This document shows positions 51,063 through 59,512 of a stretch of 64,000 bases of DNA, in pieces. The DNA lies in NCBI RefSeq assembly GCF_014842995.1, contig NZ_JACYXL010000003.1, positions 186,001-250,000 on the forward strand. Reading direction: 5' to 3'. The DNA is from Rhodanobacter sp. 7MK24 (lineage in GTDB: Bacteria > Pseudomonadota > Gammaproteobacteria > Xanthomonadales > Rhodanobacteraceae). Each line of letters opens with the position of its first letter. The stretch's first letter is position 1. Both the position numbers and the translations under genes were made by a program. Below the pieces are notes generated by a model, which was not told the DNA's origin, did not search any database, and was given only the letters and a program-made list of their open reading frames with translations.

Positions 51063-53126
51063 TCAATCCACGGATGCCGGCGTCAGTTCCAGCGTCAGCA
51101 CCTCGAAGGGCGCCAGCGTGATCGTGCTTGCATGGTCGGCGTCCAGCGTCTTCGGCACGTCAGTGCCGCCGTTCTTCCACACGTCGTGCACGCTGAAGCG
51201 GCGCGCCACGCCCGGCGGCAGCTGCAACTGGCGCTGCAGGTCGACCACCGCGATCTGCGGCTTGTCGTCGGGATTGCGGAAGGTGACGATGGCCTTCTTC
51301 GGCGACCACGCGGCCCAGCCGTAGACGTCCAGGCGCCCCGGATCGCCGCCGATCCAGTGGTTATCGCGCAGCACGTCGGCGTTGGCGCGCGACCACTTCG
51401 CGCCGTCGGCCAGCGTGTCCCAGTCCTGCGGCGTGAGCAGCGAGGGCGTGATGTACATCTCCTGCAGCTCGGTGCCGGTGGCGAAGTAGGAACGCACCTC
51501 GTTGGCGAAGTCGTGGCCCGGGTCGGTGTTGAGGCGCGGGTTCTTCTGCGCGTAGATGATGCCGTGGAGCATCAGCGAGTCGATCGGGAACAGCGGGCCC
51601 TTCAGCACAATGTTCTGGTAGGTCTGCTGGTCGCGGTAGGTGATCCATTGCTCGCGCATCGTGCCCACGCCGGTGTACCAGTCGTCCTCGCCGTCGCGCC
51701 AGATGGTGTCGGCGTAGCGCAGCCAGAACGGCGAGGCCCAGGTGCCGGTGGTGAGGTTGATGAAGGTGTTCGGCTTGTCCTTGCGGATGTCGCTGATCAG
51801 CTGGATCGCCGCGGCGAAATCGCTGTCGAAGCGGCTGCCGGGGAACACGCTGCTGACGTTGCCGGTGCCGTCGAACTTGAACTGGTTGATGCCCTGCTTG
51901 TCGATCATGTCCATCACGACCTGATGGAAGCGCGGGTAGTAGGTTGGCCCGGACAGCGCGAGGCCGTCGTCGATGATCTCGTAGCCGGCTGCCTTGCCGT
52001 TCTTGATGCGTTCGTCGTGCGGCTTGCCGTAGCCGCCCCACGGCGACAGCCAGATGCCCGGCGCGGCGCCGTACTTCGCGGCGGCGTCGCGCAGCGGCAC
52101 GAAGCCGTGCGGGAAATCCTTGCTGAAGTTCCAGGCGCCGCTGCGGTCGTCCCAGCCGTCGTCGAACAGGAAGGAGTCGAGCTTCACGCCGCGCTTCACG
52201 GCGAGTTCCTGGCCGAAGGTATTGATGCGATCCAGCGCCTCCGCCTCGGTGTACGGCGTGAAGTAGCCGATGTCGTACCAGGAGTTGTAGTGCAGGAAGG
52301 TGCGGTACGGGTGCGCGCGCTCGCGCTCGACGTAACTGTTGAAGTCGCGTCGTAGCTGGCCGTCGCGCACCACGCCGACCACCGCGGAGTAATCCACCGT
52401 CTTGCCCTTCTCCAGCGGCAGCGTGCGCGACAGCGTGAGCTTCGCCAGGTTGTGGTACGCCGTGCTGTCGGACAGCGGGTTTTCGAAGCCGAGGTAAACG
52501 TCACCGTCGACCACCGGCGAGCCGTTCACCGTGCCCACCACTTCAGGCGCTTCCACCTTCGACTGCAGCAGCGACACCTTGGCGATCTTCTCGTCCTGCT
52601 TCAGCGCGGTGATGCTCACCTCCTCGCGCAGGTAGGGCGAGCCGTCACGCTGTACGAGTTTCCAGTCCACGCGGAAACGGCCGCCCGCATCGCCGAAGCT
52701 GGCCTCCACCGCCTTGCCGGGAATGCGCGAGGAATAGCGCGAAGCCTGCACGTCCACCGGCAGCGCCACCACACGCGGCGCCGACAGCAGATCCATGTCG
52801 GAAGCCTTGATCGTGCTTCCGTCGGCCATTGCCAGCGCGAACGGCGCGGGTACCGCGAACGTGCGGTTGTGCACGCGGTCGGTCACCGTCAAGTCGACGA
52901 GATGCTTGCCATCCAGCTTCCAGTTCGCCTCGATCGCGGCATTGCCGAAGCTCTCCGCGCCCTGCCGGTCGGCAAACGCTGCAGCACCGGGTTCGAGCAC
53001 CCGCTTGCCGGTGGCGACGCTGTCCTCGGCGTGTGCCGCGCCGAAACCTGTCAGCACGGCCAGCAGGCAGGAAGCCAGCACGCTCATGCGCGACGAACGA
53101 AGGGAATGCGGATGCGATGCTGCCAT
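51063..53126 (-). CDS. Clan GH-D-like alpha-galactosidase / alpha-N-acetylgalactosaminidase candidate
   Basis: The 687-residue protein (ATG at 53126 after GAGAGG) has a signal peptide (VLASCLLAVLTGFGAAHA). An N-terminal beta-sandwich precedes a barrel with FLHYNSWYDIGYFTPYTEAEALDRI, SFLFDDGWDD (about 319-327), PGIWLSPWGGYG and the nucleophile candidate Asp419 in QFKFDGTGN. These are GH36/GH27-type blocks; related bacterial proteins are sometimes labelled enterotoxin in databases. Given the adjacent GalNAc-catabolic genes, release of alpha-linked GalNAc is an attractive inference, but family placement is not certain. It follows TonB receptor 2 after a strong terminator. Confidence 0.65.
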   Translation of the reverse strand: MAASHPHSLRSSRMSVLASCLLAVLTGFGAAHAEDSVATGKRVLEPGAAAFADRQGAESFGNAAIEANWKLDGKHLVDLTVTDRVHNRTFAVPAPFALAMADGSTIKASDMDLLSAPRVVALPVDVQASRYSSRIPGKAVEASFGDAGGRFRVDWKLVQRDGSPYLREEVSITALKQDEKIAKVSLLQSKVEAPEVVGTVNGSPVVDGDVYLGFENPLSDSTAYHNLAKLTLSRTLPLEKGKTVDYSAVVGVVRDGQLRRDFNSYVERERAHPYRTFLHYNSWYDIGYFTPYTEAEALDRINTFGQELAVKRGVKLDSFLFDDGWDDRSGAWNFSKDFPHGFVPLRDAAAKYGAAPGIWLSPWGGYGKPHDERIKNGKAAGYEIIDDGLALSGPTYYPRFHQVVMDMIDKQGINQFKFDGTGNVSSVFPGSRFDSDFAAAIQLISDIRKDKPNTFINLTTGTWASPFWLRYADTIWRDGEDDWYTGVGTMREQWITYRDQQTYQNIVLKGPLFPIDSLMLHGIIYAQKNPRLNTDPGHDFANEVRSYFATGTELQEMYITPSLLTPQDWDTLADGAKWSRANADVLRDNHWIGGDPGRLDVYGWAAWSPKKAIVTFRNPDDKPQIAVVDLQRQLQLPPGVARRFSVHDVWKNGGTDVPKTLDADHASTITLAPFEVLTLELTPASVD

Positions 53127-53152
53127 GGTTGCCTCTCGTGTTGGTCCATTGC

Positions 53153-53189
53153 CATCGACCGGGCCTTTGCGTGGAGAAACCGGTCGATG
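53153..53189. promoter_or_regulatory. Inverted repeat upstream of the GH36-like gene
   Basis: CATCGACCGG (53153-53162) and CCGGTCGATG (53180-53189) are perfect inverted copies with a 17-nt spacer. It lies between the receptor terminator and the GH36-like start codon, and could be an operator or leader stem. Confidence 0.35.
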
Positions 53190-53203
53190 CGGCTCGAAGT
53201 AAA

Positions 53204-53230
53204 GCGCCGCCCGGTGTTGCCGGGCGGCGC
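53204..53230 (-). terminator. Rho-independent terminator of TonB receptor 2
   Basis: GCGCCGCCCGG (53204-53214) and CCGGGCGGCGC (53220-53230) pair over 11 bp with a 5-nt loop. On the minus strand it is followed by TTTACTT. It starts 18 bp past the receptor stop. Confidence 0.8.
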
Positions 53231-53248
53231 GGGTTGTTGCAAGCGGGC

Positions 53249-56200
53249 TCAGTAGTCGTAGGTGACGCCGAACCGCACGTACCGTGGCTGCTGCAGCACG
53301 AGTGGCGTGCCGTAGAGCGCGCTGTACGTGGTAGAGCTGCTCGTATTCAGCTCTGGCGACAAGTTGAGCGGCGCCTGACCGTTGAACACGTTGAACACGT
53401 CCACGCTGAAGGAGAGCTTGTGGTCGGCGAACGCCGGGCGATAGTGGACACCCAGGTCAAGCTGCTTCACCCAGGGCAAACGTCCCTGCGCTCCCGGAGG
53501 CGACGGCTGGCCGTTGCACCAGTGGTAGAGCGAACCGTAGCCAACCGGATCGCTGCCATTGGGGCCGTAGTAACCGAGGCAGTACTTCGGTCCACCCGAG
53601 GTCAGGTTGAGGTTGGCCGACACCAGCCACTCCGGCGTGACCGCGTAGTAACCGTAGGCCTTGATCACGTTGGTGTGGTCGTTGCCCTGCGGGCCGTTGG
53701 CATACACCATGAGCGGCGGAAAATCCCAGTCCACGTTCTGCGTGCCGCCGATGGCCTTGATGTCGGACTGCCCCTCGCCTTCGCTGTTGCCATAGCTGCG
53801 CGAGAAGGTGTAATCGATCTTGGCGTACCACTTGCCGTCGAACGGATGCTCCAGGAAGGTGTCCAGGCCGTAGTAGCGGCGCACGGCATGCGGGAAGCCC
53901 ATGTCGGCATTGGACATCGTCACGCTGTGGAAAGCTCCGGTCGGATCCTGCACTGCGAAGGTGTTGGCCTCACCCGGATTGATGTAGTAGCAGGTGGCGT
54001 TGTTGACGTCGGTGATGCCTTCCGTCGCCGCCTTGGCGACCACAGCCGCCGCATCGCAGTAATCGTCGATGATGTGGCGCAGGATGCGGCGGGTGAGCTT
54101 GGCGCCATAGACCCAGCTCGGACCGGCGGTCTTCTGGAAGCCCAGCATGAACTCGTCCTGGTCCATGGCCTTGAGGCTGGTCACCGTCATGGTGCGCGGG
54201 TCGGGTGTCTGGCCATAGGCGCCGTCCGCCGAGACGGGTACCGAGACCTGGGTCAGACCGGTCGGCGTGCCGCTGGACGAAATGCCGCTGTACGTGAAGT
54301 ACTGCTGCGTGGAGACGTAACCATTGGCAGGATCGCCCGGGGCGATCGGCGAGCCGAGGTAGTAGCGGCCAGCGTTGCCGAACACCTTGAAGGAGCTGTC
54401 GCCGAACACGTCCCAGCTGAAGCCCAGGCGCGGCGCCCATTGCGGCTTGGTCTGCCGCATATAGGCCAGCGCGCTGGCATTGGTGTTGGTGAAACCGTCG
54501 TCGCGCAGGCCGATGGAGAACAGCAGCCTATCGTTGAACTGCCACTGGTCCTCTATGTATTCGGCACGCTCGGTGGAGAACAGGTTGCCGCCCTGGTTGA
54601 AGATGTTCTTGGAGACGTAATAACCGCTCGAGCCGTTGGGATAATTGCTCAGCGCGCCCACCCCGAGTGCGGGAACCAGCGGTTGATTCGGCGTGTTGGT
54701 GTAACCGTAGCCCCAGTAGTAGCCCGGGCCGGAGGTCAGCTCGTCCTGATCCCTGGCCGCCGTGCGCAGATTGTCGATACCCGCCGTGATCGTGTGATCA
54801 CCTAGGGCATAGGTCAGCGCGACACGCAGGTTGGTCGTCACGAAGTTCTGACCAGGGTTGGTGATATCGCTGACGTTCTGGTTGTTGGTGATCGGGTTGC
54901 CACCGTTCAGCGCCGGATTCTCGTACGTGTAGCCGGCGATATACGTCTCGCTCGGATCGTAGGCGGGATTCTCGCTGTAGCTTCGCGTCTTCATGCTGCC
55001 GTACATGGCAGTGAGGGTCAGCTTGTCCGTGATGTAGCCGGTGTACTTCGCCAGCCACAGGTCGCCACCGTGCTTGGTGTTGTTGGCGTAAGACTTGAAG
55101 CTCGTATCGGTGAGATTGTTGTAGTCGTAGTTGTAGACGGTGCCGGAGTCTTCGCTCTTTTCCGAGGCGCCCGTCAGCTCCAGCAGGTTGCTGTCGGTGA
55201 TGTTCCAGTTGACCTTGGCATACCACTTGGGCAGCTTGTCCTTGTAATGCGAGTCGGTACCGGCCTCGACGCTATTGACCGTATTGCCCTGCGTGTTGGT
55301 CATCTCGGCCGAGGCGAAGAAGAACAGCTTGTCCTTGATGATCGGGCCGCCGACGTAGAGGTCGTACACCGAGGACCAGTAGTCGTTCTTGCTGTTGGGC
55401 TGGTACAGGCGACCGGCCACCGGCGAAGGCGGCAGGCCGTTCGCGTAATCGACGTTGTTCTGGCTCCCGACCATCGACGACGGTTCGTAGAGGAACTGTC
55501 CACCGAAATGCCAGTCGTTGGTGCCGCTCTTGCCGATCATGTTGAGCACGCCACCGTCGCTGCGGCCGTACTGCGCGCTGTAGCCGCCGGTATAGACCTC
55601 CTCCTGATCGATGGAGCCGTACGGCAGGGTAATGCCGCCTTCGGCAATATTCGGATCGGTGGTGTTGAAGCCGTTGAGGTAGTACGCGTTCTCCGTGGAT
55701 GATGAACCGCCGAAGCTGATCAGCGGCTCGCCCGTGGTGCTCGCCGCCCCGCCCGCACCGAGGTTGGCTGCCGGTGCCAGCAGCGCGACCGCCTCCGCGG
55801 TATGACCCAGCGGCAGCTTGGCCAACTGGTCGGCGGTGAGAACCGTGCGCGAGTCCACCGAGCTGACATCGATCGGCGGCAGGGCATTGGCCGAAACGCT
55901 CACCCCCGACAGCTGCTTTGCGTTGGTCGCACTGGCTGCGGCAGCCTCCTCACTGAAGGAGACTTCCGAGCCCACGCCCACCTTCAGCAATACGTTGGCG
56001 CGCTGCTGGATGGTCTTGCCATCAAGCATCAGGCTCACCGTGTACGTGCCGATGGGCAACTGATTGGCGTTGTACCGGCCCTGGCTGTCGACGCCGACGG
56101 TACGGGTCAAGCCGGAGCCATTGCTGACCATCACGCTCTCGCCAGCCTGCACCGGCACATGGCCGAAAATGCTGCTGGTGGTCGACTGGCCGTGCGCGGC

Positions 56201-56275
56201 CATGGATGCCAGAAGCAGACCCAGTGCCGATGCCAAACTGGTCTGTCGTAGCAAAACGCTTCTGCCGGATTTCAT
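53249..56275 (-). CDS. Oar-like TonB-dependent receptor 2
   Basis: The ATG at 56275 follows GAGGGG by 6 nt. The 1008-residue protein has a signal peptide (ASALGLLLASMAAHGQ). An N-terminal regulatory-like domain includes SSIFGHVPVQAGESVMVSNGSGLTRTVGVDSQGRYNANQLPIGTYTVSLM. The plug region includes DVSSVDSRTVLTADQLAKLPLGHTAEAVALLAP and the NAYYLNGFNTTDPNIAEGG block shared with Oar proteins. The long barrel ends in YVRFGVTYDY. It is related to receptor 1 in architecture but diverged in sequence, suggesting a different ligand. Its place directly after the sugar kinases and before the GH36-like and GH89 genes points to uptake of GalNAc/GlcNAc-containing oligosaccharides. Confidence 0.9.
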   Translation of the reverse strand: MKSGRSVLLRQTSLASALGLLLASMAAHGQSTTSSIFGHVPVQAGESVMVSNGSGLTRTVGVDSQGRYNANQLPIGTYTVSLMLDGKTIQQRANVLLKVGVGSEVSFSEEAAAASATNAKQLSGVSVSANALPPIDVSSVDSRTVLTADQLAKLPLGHTAEAVALLAPAANLGAGGAASTTGEPLISFGGSSSTENAYYLNGFNTTDPNIAEGGITLPYGSIDQEEVYTGGYSAQYGRSDGGVLNMIGKSGTNDWHFGGQFLYEPSSMVGSQNNVDYANGLPPSPVAGRLYQPNSKNDYWSSVYDLYVGGPIIKDKLFFFASAEMTNTQGNTVNSVEAGTDSHYKDKLPKWYAKVNWNITDSNLLELTGASEKSEDSGTVYNYDYNNLTDTSFKSYANNTKHGGDLWLAKYTGYITDKLTLTAMYGSMKTRSYSENPAYDPSETYIAGYTYENPALNGGNPITNNQNVSDITNPGQNFVTTNLRVALTYALGDHTITAGIDNLRTAARDQDELTSGPGYYWGYGYTNTPNQPLVPALGVGALSNYPNGSSGYYVSKNIFNQGGNLFSTERAEYIEDQWQFNDRLLFSIGLRDDGFTNTNASALAYMRQTKPQWAPRLGFSWDVFGDSSFKVFGNAGRYYLGSPIAPGDPANGYVSTQQYFTYSGISSSGTPTGLTQVSVPVSADGAYGQTPDPRTMTVTSLKAMDQDEFMLGFQKTAGPSWVYGAKLTRRILRHIIDDYCDAAAVVAKAATEGITDVNNATCYYINPGEANTFAVQDPTGAFHSVTMSNADMGFPHAVRRYYGLDTFLEHPFDGKWYAKIDYTFSRSYGNSEGEGQSDIKAIGGTQNVDWDFPPLMVYANGPQGNDHTNVIKAYGYYAVTPEWLVSANLNLTSGGPKYCLGYYGPNGSDPVGYGSLYHWCNGQPSPPGAQGRLPWVKQLDLGVHYRPAFADHKLSFSVDVFNVFNGQAPLNLSPELNTSSSTTYSALYGTPLVLQQPRYVRFGVTYDY

Positions 56276-56401
56276 GATTGCCCCTCTCATAGGATCGCCT
56301 TACATGTGGATAGTCGCGAGCCGCTGCACTCCCCGCGCTCGCTAACTGTTCAAACGCCGATGGCTCATCCTCATCGGCAAGCTGGCTGGCTCCGTCTATG
56401 C

Positions 56402-57334
56402 TCAGCGTGTCCATTCCCTCACTTGGATCCGGCCGAGCAATGCCTCGACCTGATCCGGACGTACGTAACCCGTTTCCACATCCATAGCGTTGGCGGCACC
56501 GCAGGCCACCGCGAGGCGCAGCGCCTCGCGCAAGGGCTCGCCGCGCGCAAGCGCCACCGCCATGCCGGCCAGGAAGCAATCGCCCGAACCGACGGTGTTG
56601 CGCACCTGCTCCAGCTCCACCGCGGCATGCCACGCACCGCTGTCGTCCATGCCCACGGCGCCCAGCGCGCCAAGGCTCAATACCGGCATCGCCACGCCAC
56701 GCGCATGGAGTTCGCGCAGCGCGACAACCGCAGCGTCGACGCTGTCGATGGCGCGGCCGAACAAGGCCTCGGCTTCGTCGCGGTTCGGCTTCAACAGGAA
56801 GGGCCGCGCCGCCACCGCCTGCTTCAATACTTCGCCGCTGGCGTCGATCAGGCAGCGCTTGCCGGCGGCGCGTACCTGCTGCGCCAGTTCGGCATAGGTG
56901 CCAGCGGCCAGGCCACGCGGCAGGCTGCCGGAGATCACCACCAGATCGCTTTCTTCCAGCGCACGACGGAAGGCACGCTGCAAGGCCGCGTTGTCGCGCT
57001 CGCCCAGCTCCGGCCCCTGCCCCAGCACTTCGGTGATCTGCCCGTGCGCGTCCTGCAATGCGATGCAATGGCGCAACGGCGCGTCGATCTCCACGCCGTG
57101 GAACAGCACCCCACGTTCGCTCATGCGGCGTGCGGTGAGATTGCGGTGCGCGGCGTCGATCAAGCCGATCAGCTGCACGGGCTCGCGCAATGCGGCGACG
57201 GTCTGCGCTACGTGCAAGCCCTTGCCGCCCGGCAGCACCTGCTCGTGCACCGTGCGATTGACTTCGCCGACGCGCAGTTCGCTCACCTGCATCAGGTGGT
57301 CGATGGCGGTGTTGATGCCGAGTACGGCAATCAC
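56402..57334 (-). CDS. PfkB-family phosphofructo/tagatose-6-phosphate kinase
   Basis: The 310-residue protein has the LacC/FruK arrangement. IAVLGINTAIDHLMQV at the start, LPGGKGLHVAQTVAAL (substrate-binding glycines), VVISGSLPRGL, FLLKPNRDEAEALFG and NTVGSGDCFLAGMAVAL (anion hole and catalytic Asp) are all present. Next to AgaS and a class I aldolase, phosphorylation of tagatose-6-phosphate to the 1,6-bisphosphate is the expected job, though 1-phosphofructokinase activity cannot be excluded by sequence. It overlaps the upstream kinase gene by 4 bp (ATGA). Confidence 0.88.
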   Translation of the reverse strand: MIAVLGINTAIDHLMQVSELRVGEVNRTVHEQVLPGGKGLHVAQTVAALREPVQLIGLIDAAHRNLTARRMSERGVLFHGVEIDAPLRHCIALQDAHGQITEVLGQGPELGERDNAALQRAFRRALEESDLVVISGSLPRGLAAGTYAELAQQVRAAGKRCLIDASGEVLKQAVAARPFLLKPNRDEAEALFGRAIDSVDAAVVALRELHARGVAMPVLSLGALGAVGMDDSGAWHAAVELEQVRNTVGSGDCFLAGMAVALARGEPLREALRLAVACGAANAMDVETGYVRPDQVEALLGRIQVREWTR

Positions 57335-58257
57335 GGCGCGGACTCCAGCAGAGCTTCCAGCTCGCCCGCATCGGCCTGTCGCGCCGTGCCGCCCACGCCA
57401 CGCGTGGAAAGCGCGCCACAGGCGTTACCCCAGCGCATGGCGTCAACCAGCGGACGACCGCACAGCCACGCGTGCAGGAAGCCGGCATCGAAGGAATCGC
57501 CGGCACCGGTGCTGTCCACCGCACTCACTTTGAATGCCGGCGATTCGAGCAGGTCGCCCGCGTGACCCAGCGTGGCGCAACCGTATCGACCGAGCTTCAC
57601 CACGATGCGGGTGCGACCATTGTCCAGCGCACGCAAGCCATCAAGCGGCGAAACGCAGCCGCTGATACCTGCAAGCTCCTTGTCATTGGGCAGGAACAGA
57701 TCGACCTCGGCGAGCAGGCCTAGCCATTCGTTGCCCCAGCGCTGTTCGGGATCGAAGCCCGGGTCGAGCGAAGTGCTCAATCCCTGCGCACGTGCGCGCG
57801 CGAACAAGGCCTTCAGATCCGGCCGCAGCGCACCCTGCAGGTAATACGACGATACGTGCAGGTGATCGGCGCCTGCCAGCAGTGCATCTTCGATGTCATC
57901 GGCGCGCAACGCGCCAATGGCGCCGGCGAAGGTCACCAGCGCGCGATCGCTGTGCGTGGAAAACGATGCGGTGATGCCGGTGCGCAGCGCGGGATCGCGT
58001 TGCACCGCAGTCACGTCGATGCCGGCGTTCTGCAGCGCCGACACGCAGAAATCGCCCCAGCCGTCCGCCCCCGTCCTGCCGGCGAAGGTGACCTTGCCGC
58101 CCAACCGCGCCAGCCCCATCGCGCAGATCATCGAGGAGCTGCCCGGCACGACCTGCGCGTCCTCGGCCAGTACTTCGTGCCCAGGCGCAGGAAACGACTG
58201 GCAGTCCCGGAACACCAGGTCGACATTGAGTTCGCCGGCGACGAGGATGCGCTTCAC
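57331..58257 (-). CDS. PfkB-family sugar kinase (candidate GalNAc kinase)
   Basis: The 308-residue protein opens ILVAGELNVDLVFRDCQSFPAPGHEVLAED, a ribokinase-like start. VVPGSSSMICAMGLARLGGKVTFAGRTGADGWGD follows, and the catalytic block SAVDSTGAGDSFDAGFLHAWL ends the fold. It is distinct from the FruK-type kinase encoded next to it. Since sugars enter without a visible PTS, a free amino sugar or hexose must be phosphorylated; this enzyme is the only spare kinase in the operon and so is the candidate GalNAc (or GlcNAc/galactose) kinase. That assignment is by context. Its ATG overlaps the AgaS stop and its own stop overlaps the next start. Confidence 0.82.
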   Translation of the reverse strand: MKRILVAGELNVDLVFRDCQSFPAPGHEVLAEDAQVVPGSSSMICAMGLARLGGKVTFAGRTGADGWGDFCVSALQNAGIDVTAVQRDPALRTGITASFSTHSDRALVTFAGAIGALRADDIEDALLAGADHLHVSSYYLQGALRPDLKALFARARAQGLSTSLDPGFDPEQRWGNEWLGLLAEVDLFLPNDKELAGISGCVSPLDGLRALDNGRTRIVVKLGRYGCATLGHAGDLLESPAFKVSAVDSTGAGDSFDAGFLHAWLCGRPLVDAMRWGNACGALSTRGVGGTARQADAGELEALLESAP

Positions 58258-59465
58258 GCATTGCCTCCCGCGTGCAACGCGAAGGCTTCGACCACGCGGG
58301 TGAGCACGCCTTGCGAGGGCGTGTCCGGCTTGCCGCCCAGCGCCAGGCAGCGGAAGAACGCCAGCACCTGCCCCACGGCCACGTCGGCGAGCAGCGGCAG
58401 CGCGTCGTCGCTGGCCTGCAGGCCCTGCAGATCCACCACCACGTCCTGCGCACCGATCACGTCGTCGGCAATGCCCTCGCCAACCAGCACGCGCACCGTG
58501 CCCAGCTGCTTGCGGGTGAGTTCGCGCAGCAAGTCGTATTCATAGGCCCGCACCGCCGGATCGGGCGAGAGATAAGCCACCACGAGGGTGTTCCCGTCGA
58601 GGCTGGACATCGGACCGTGGCGCAGGCCGAGGAAAGTTTCGGCCATCGTGATGACCTTGCCGCCGGTCATTTCCAGCATCTTCAGTGCGGCCTCGCGCGC
58701 GGCGCCCAGCGCGCCGCCACTGCCGAGGTACACGGCCTGCTCGAAGTTGCGATGGGCGACGGCCGCCAGCGCAGCGGACTGGTGATCGAACACGTGCTGC
58801 ACGCAATCGGCGAGGCGTTTCACGCCGTCCTGCCATTCGGCGGTATCGGCGCGACCGCCCAGGGCGCTGCCGGACAACACCAGGTTGGTGAAGCTGCTGG
58901 TCATCACCAGACTGCGGTCATTGGTACGCTCGTCCAGCACCAGCGTCGTGTAATGCGGCGAACTCTCATACTGCGTGGCGAGCTTGCCGTTGGCGTTGCA
59001 GGTGATGGCGAGATGGCTCCAGTCCGGCGCGTGCGCCAGCAACTGGTCCACCACGGCGGAGCTTTCCGGGCTGTCGCCCGAGCGTGCGATCGAGATCAGC
59101 AGGCCACCGCCCGGCGGCAGCGCCCTGCGATGCGTGAGCAGGGTGCCTGCGGGAATCGCCAGCACCGGCACGCCCAGCGTCTGCTGCAGATCCGGAGCTA
59201 TGCATTCGCCGGCATAGATCGAACTGCCCGAACCAGTCAGCACGACGTGCGCAGGGCGCGGCGTCAGCGCGGCCTGCAATTGCGCGCGTATCGAGGGCTC
59301 GCGCAACAGCAACGCCGTGGCTTGCCAGGTCGCCGGTTGCTGCAGGATTTCGCGCAGGGTATCGGCATAGCCGCGCTCGCGCTGCATCGCCGGAGCAGCA
59401 GCCTTCAATGCGGCAAAACTGTCGATTTCTTTCGTTTTGGTTTCGAGTATTGACATTTGACTCAT
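58254..59465 (-). CDS. agaS: AgaS: galactosamine-6-phosphate deaminase/isomerase (double SIS domain)
   Basis: About 403 residues from the ATG at 59465; alternatives at 59486 and 59456 are in frame and none has a strong Shine-Dalgarno. The first SIS domain has VVLTGSGSSIYAGECIAPDL and LLISIARSGDSPESSAVVDQLL. The middle has ITCNANGKLATQYES and SLVMTSSFTNLVLS. The second SIS domain has AVYLGSGGALGAAREAALKMLEMTGGKVITMAETFLGLRHGP. This pattern closely follows E. coli AgaS, which converts GalN-6-phosphate to tagatose-6-phosphate and ammonia in the cytoplasm. It heads a three-gene coupled operon with two kinases and diverges from the aldolase gene. Confidence 0.92.
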   Translation of the reverse strand: MSQMSILETKTKEIDSFAALKAAAPAMQRERGYADTLREILQQPATWQATALLLREPSIRAQLQAALTPRPAHVVLTGSGSSIYAGECIAPDLQQTLGVPVLAIPAGTLLTHRRALPPGGGLLISIARSGDSPESSAVVDQLLAHAPDWSHLAITCNANGKLATQYESSPHYTTLVLDERTNDRSLVMTSSFTNLVLSGSALGGRADTAEWQDGVKRLADCVQHVFDHQSAALAAVAHRNFEQAVYLGSGGALGAAREAALKMLEMTGGKVITMAETFLGLRHGPMSSLDGNTLVVAYLSPDPAVRAYEYDLLRELTRKQLGTVRVLVGEGIADDVIGAQDVVVDLQGLQASDDALPLLADVAVGQVLAFFRCLALGGKPDTPSQGVLTRVVEAFALHAGGNA

Positions 59466-59478
59466 TTCGTCCGAATGT
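59425..59478 (+). promoter_or_regulatory. Candidate AgaR box and -35 element for the divergent aga operons
   Basis: CTTTCGTTTTGGTTTCG within 59429-59446 resembles the repeated CTTTC/GTTTC pattern bound by AgaR in enterics. TTGACA (59450-59455) directly follows and is spaced 17 bp from GAATGT (59473-59478), a poor -10. CATTTCG (59463-59469) and CGAAATG (59509-59515) also form a widely spaced dyad. The box would lie inside the first codons of agaS. Confidence 0.4.
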
Positions 59479-59512
59479 GAAGCCATTCGTCCACCAGCCC
59501 AGCGTATTCGAA

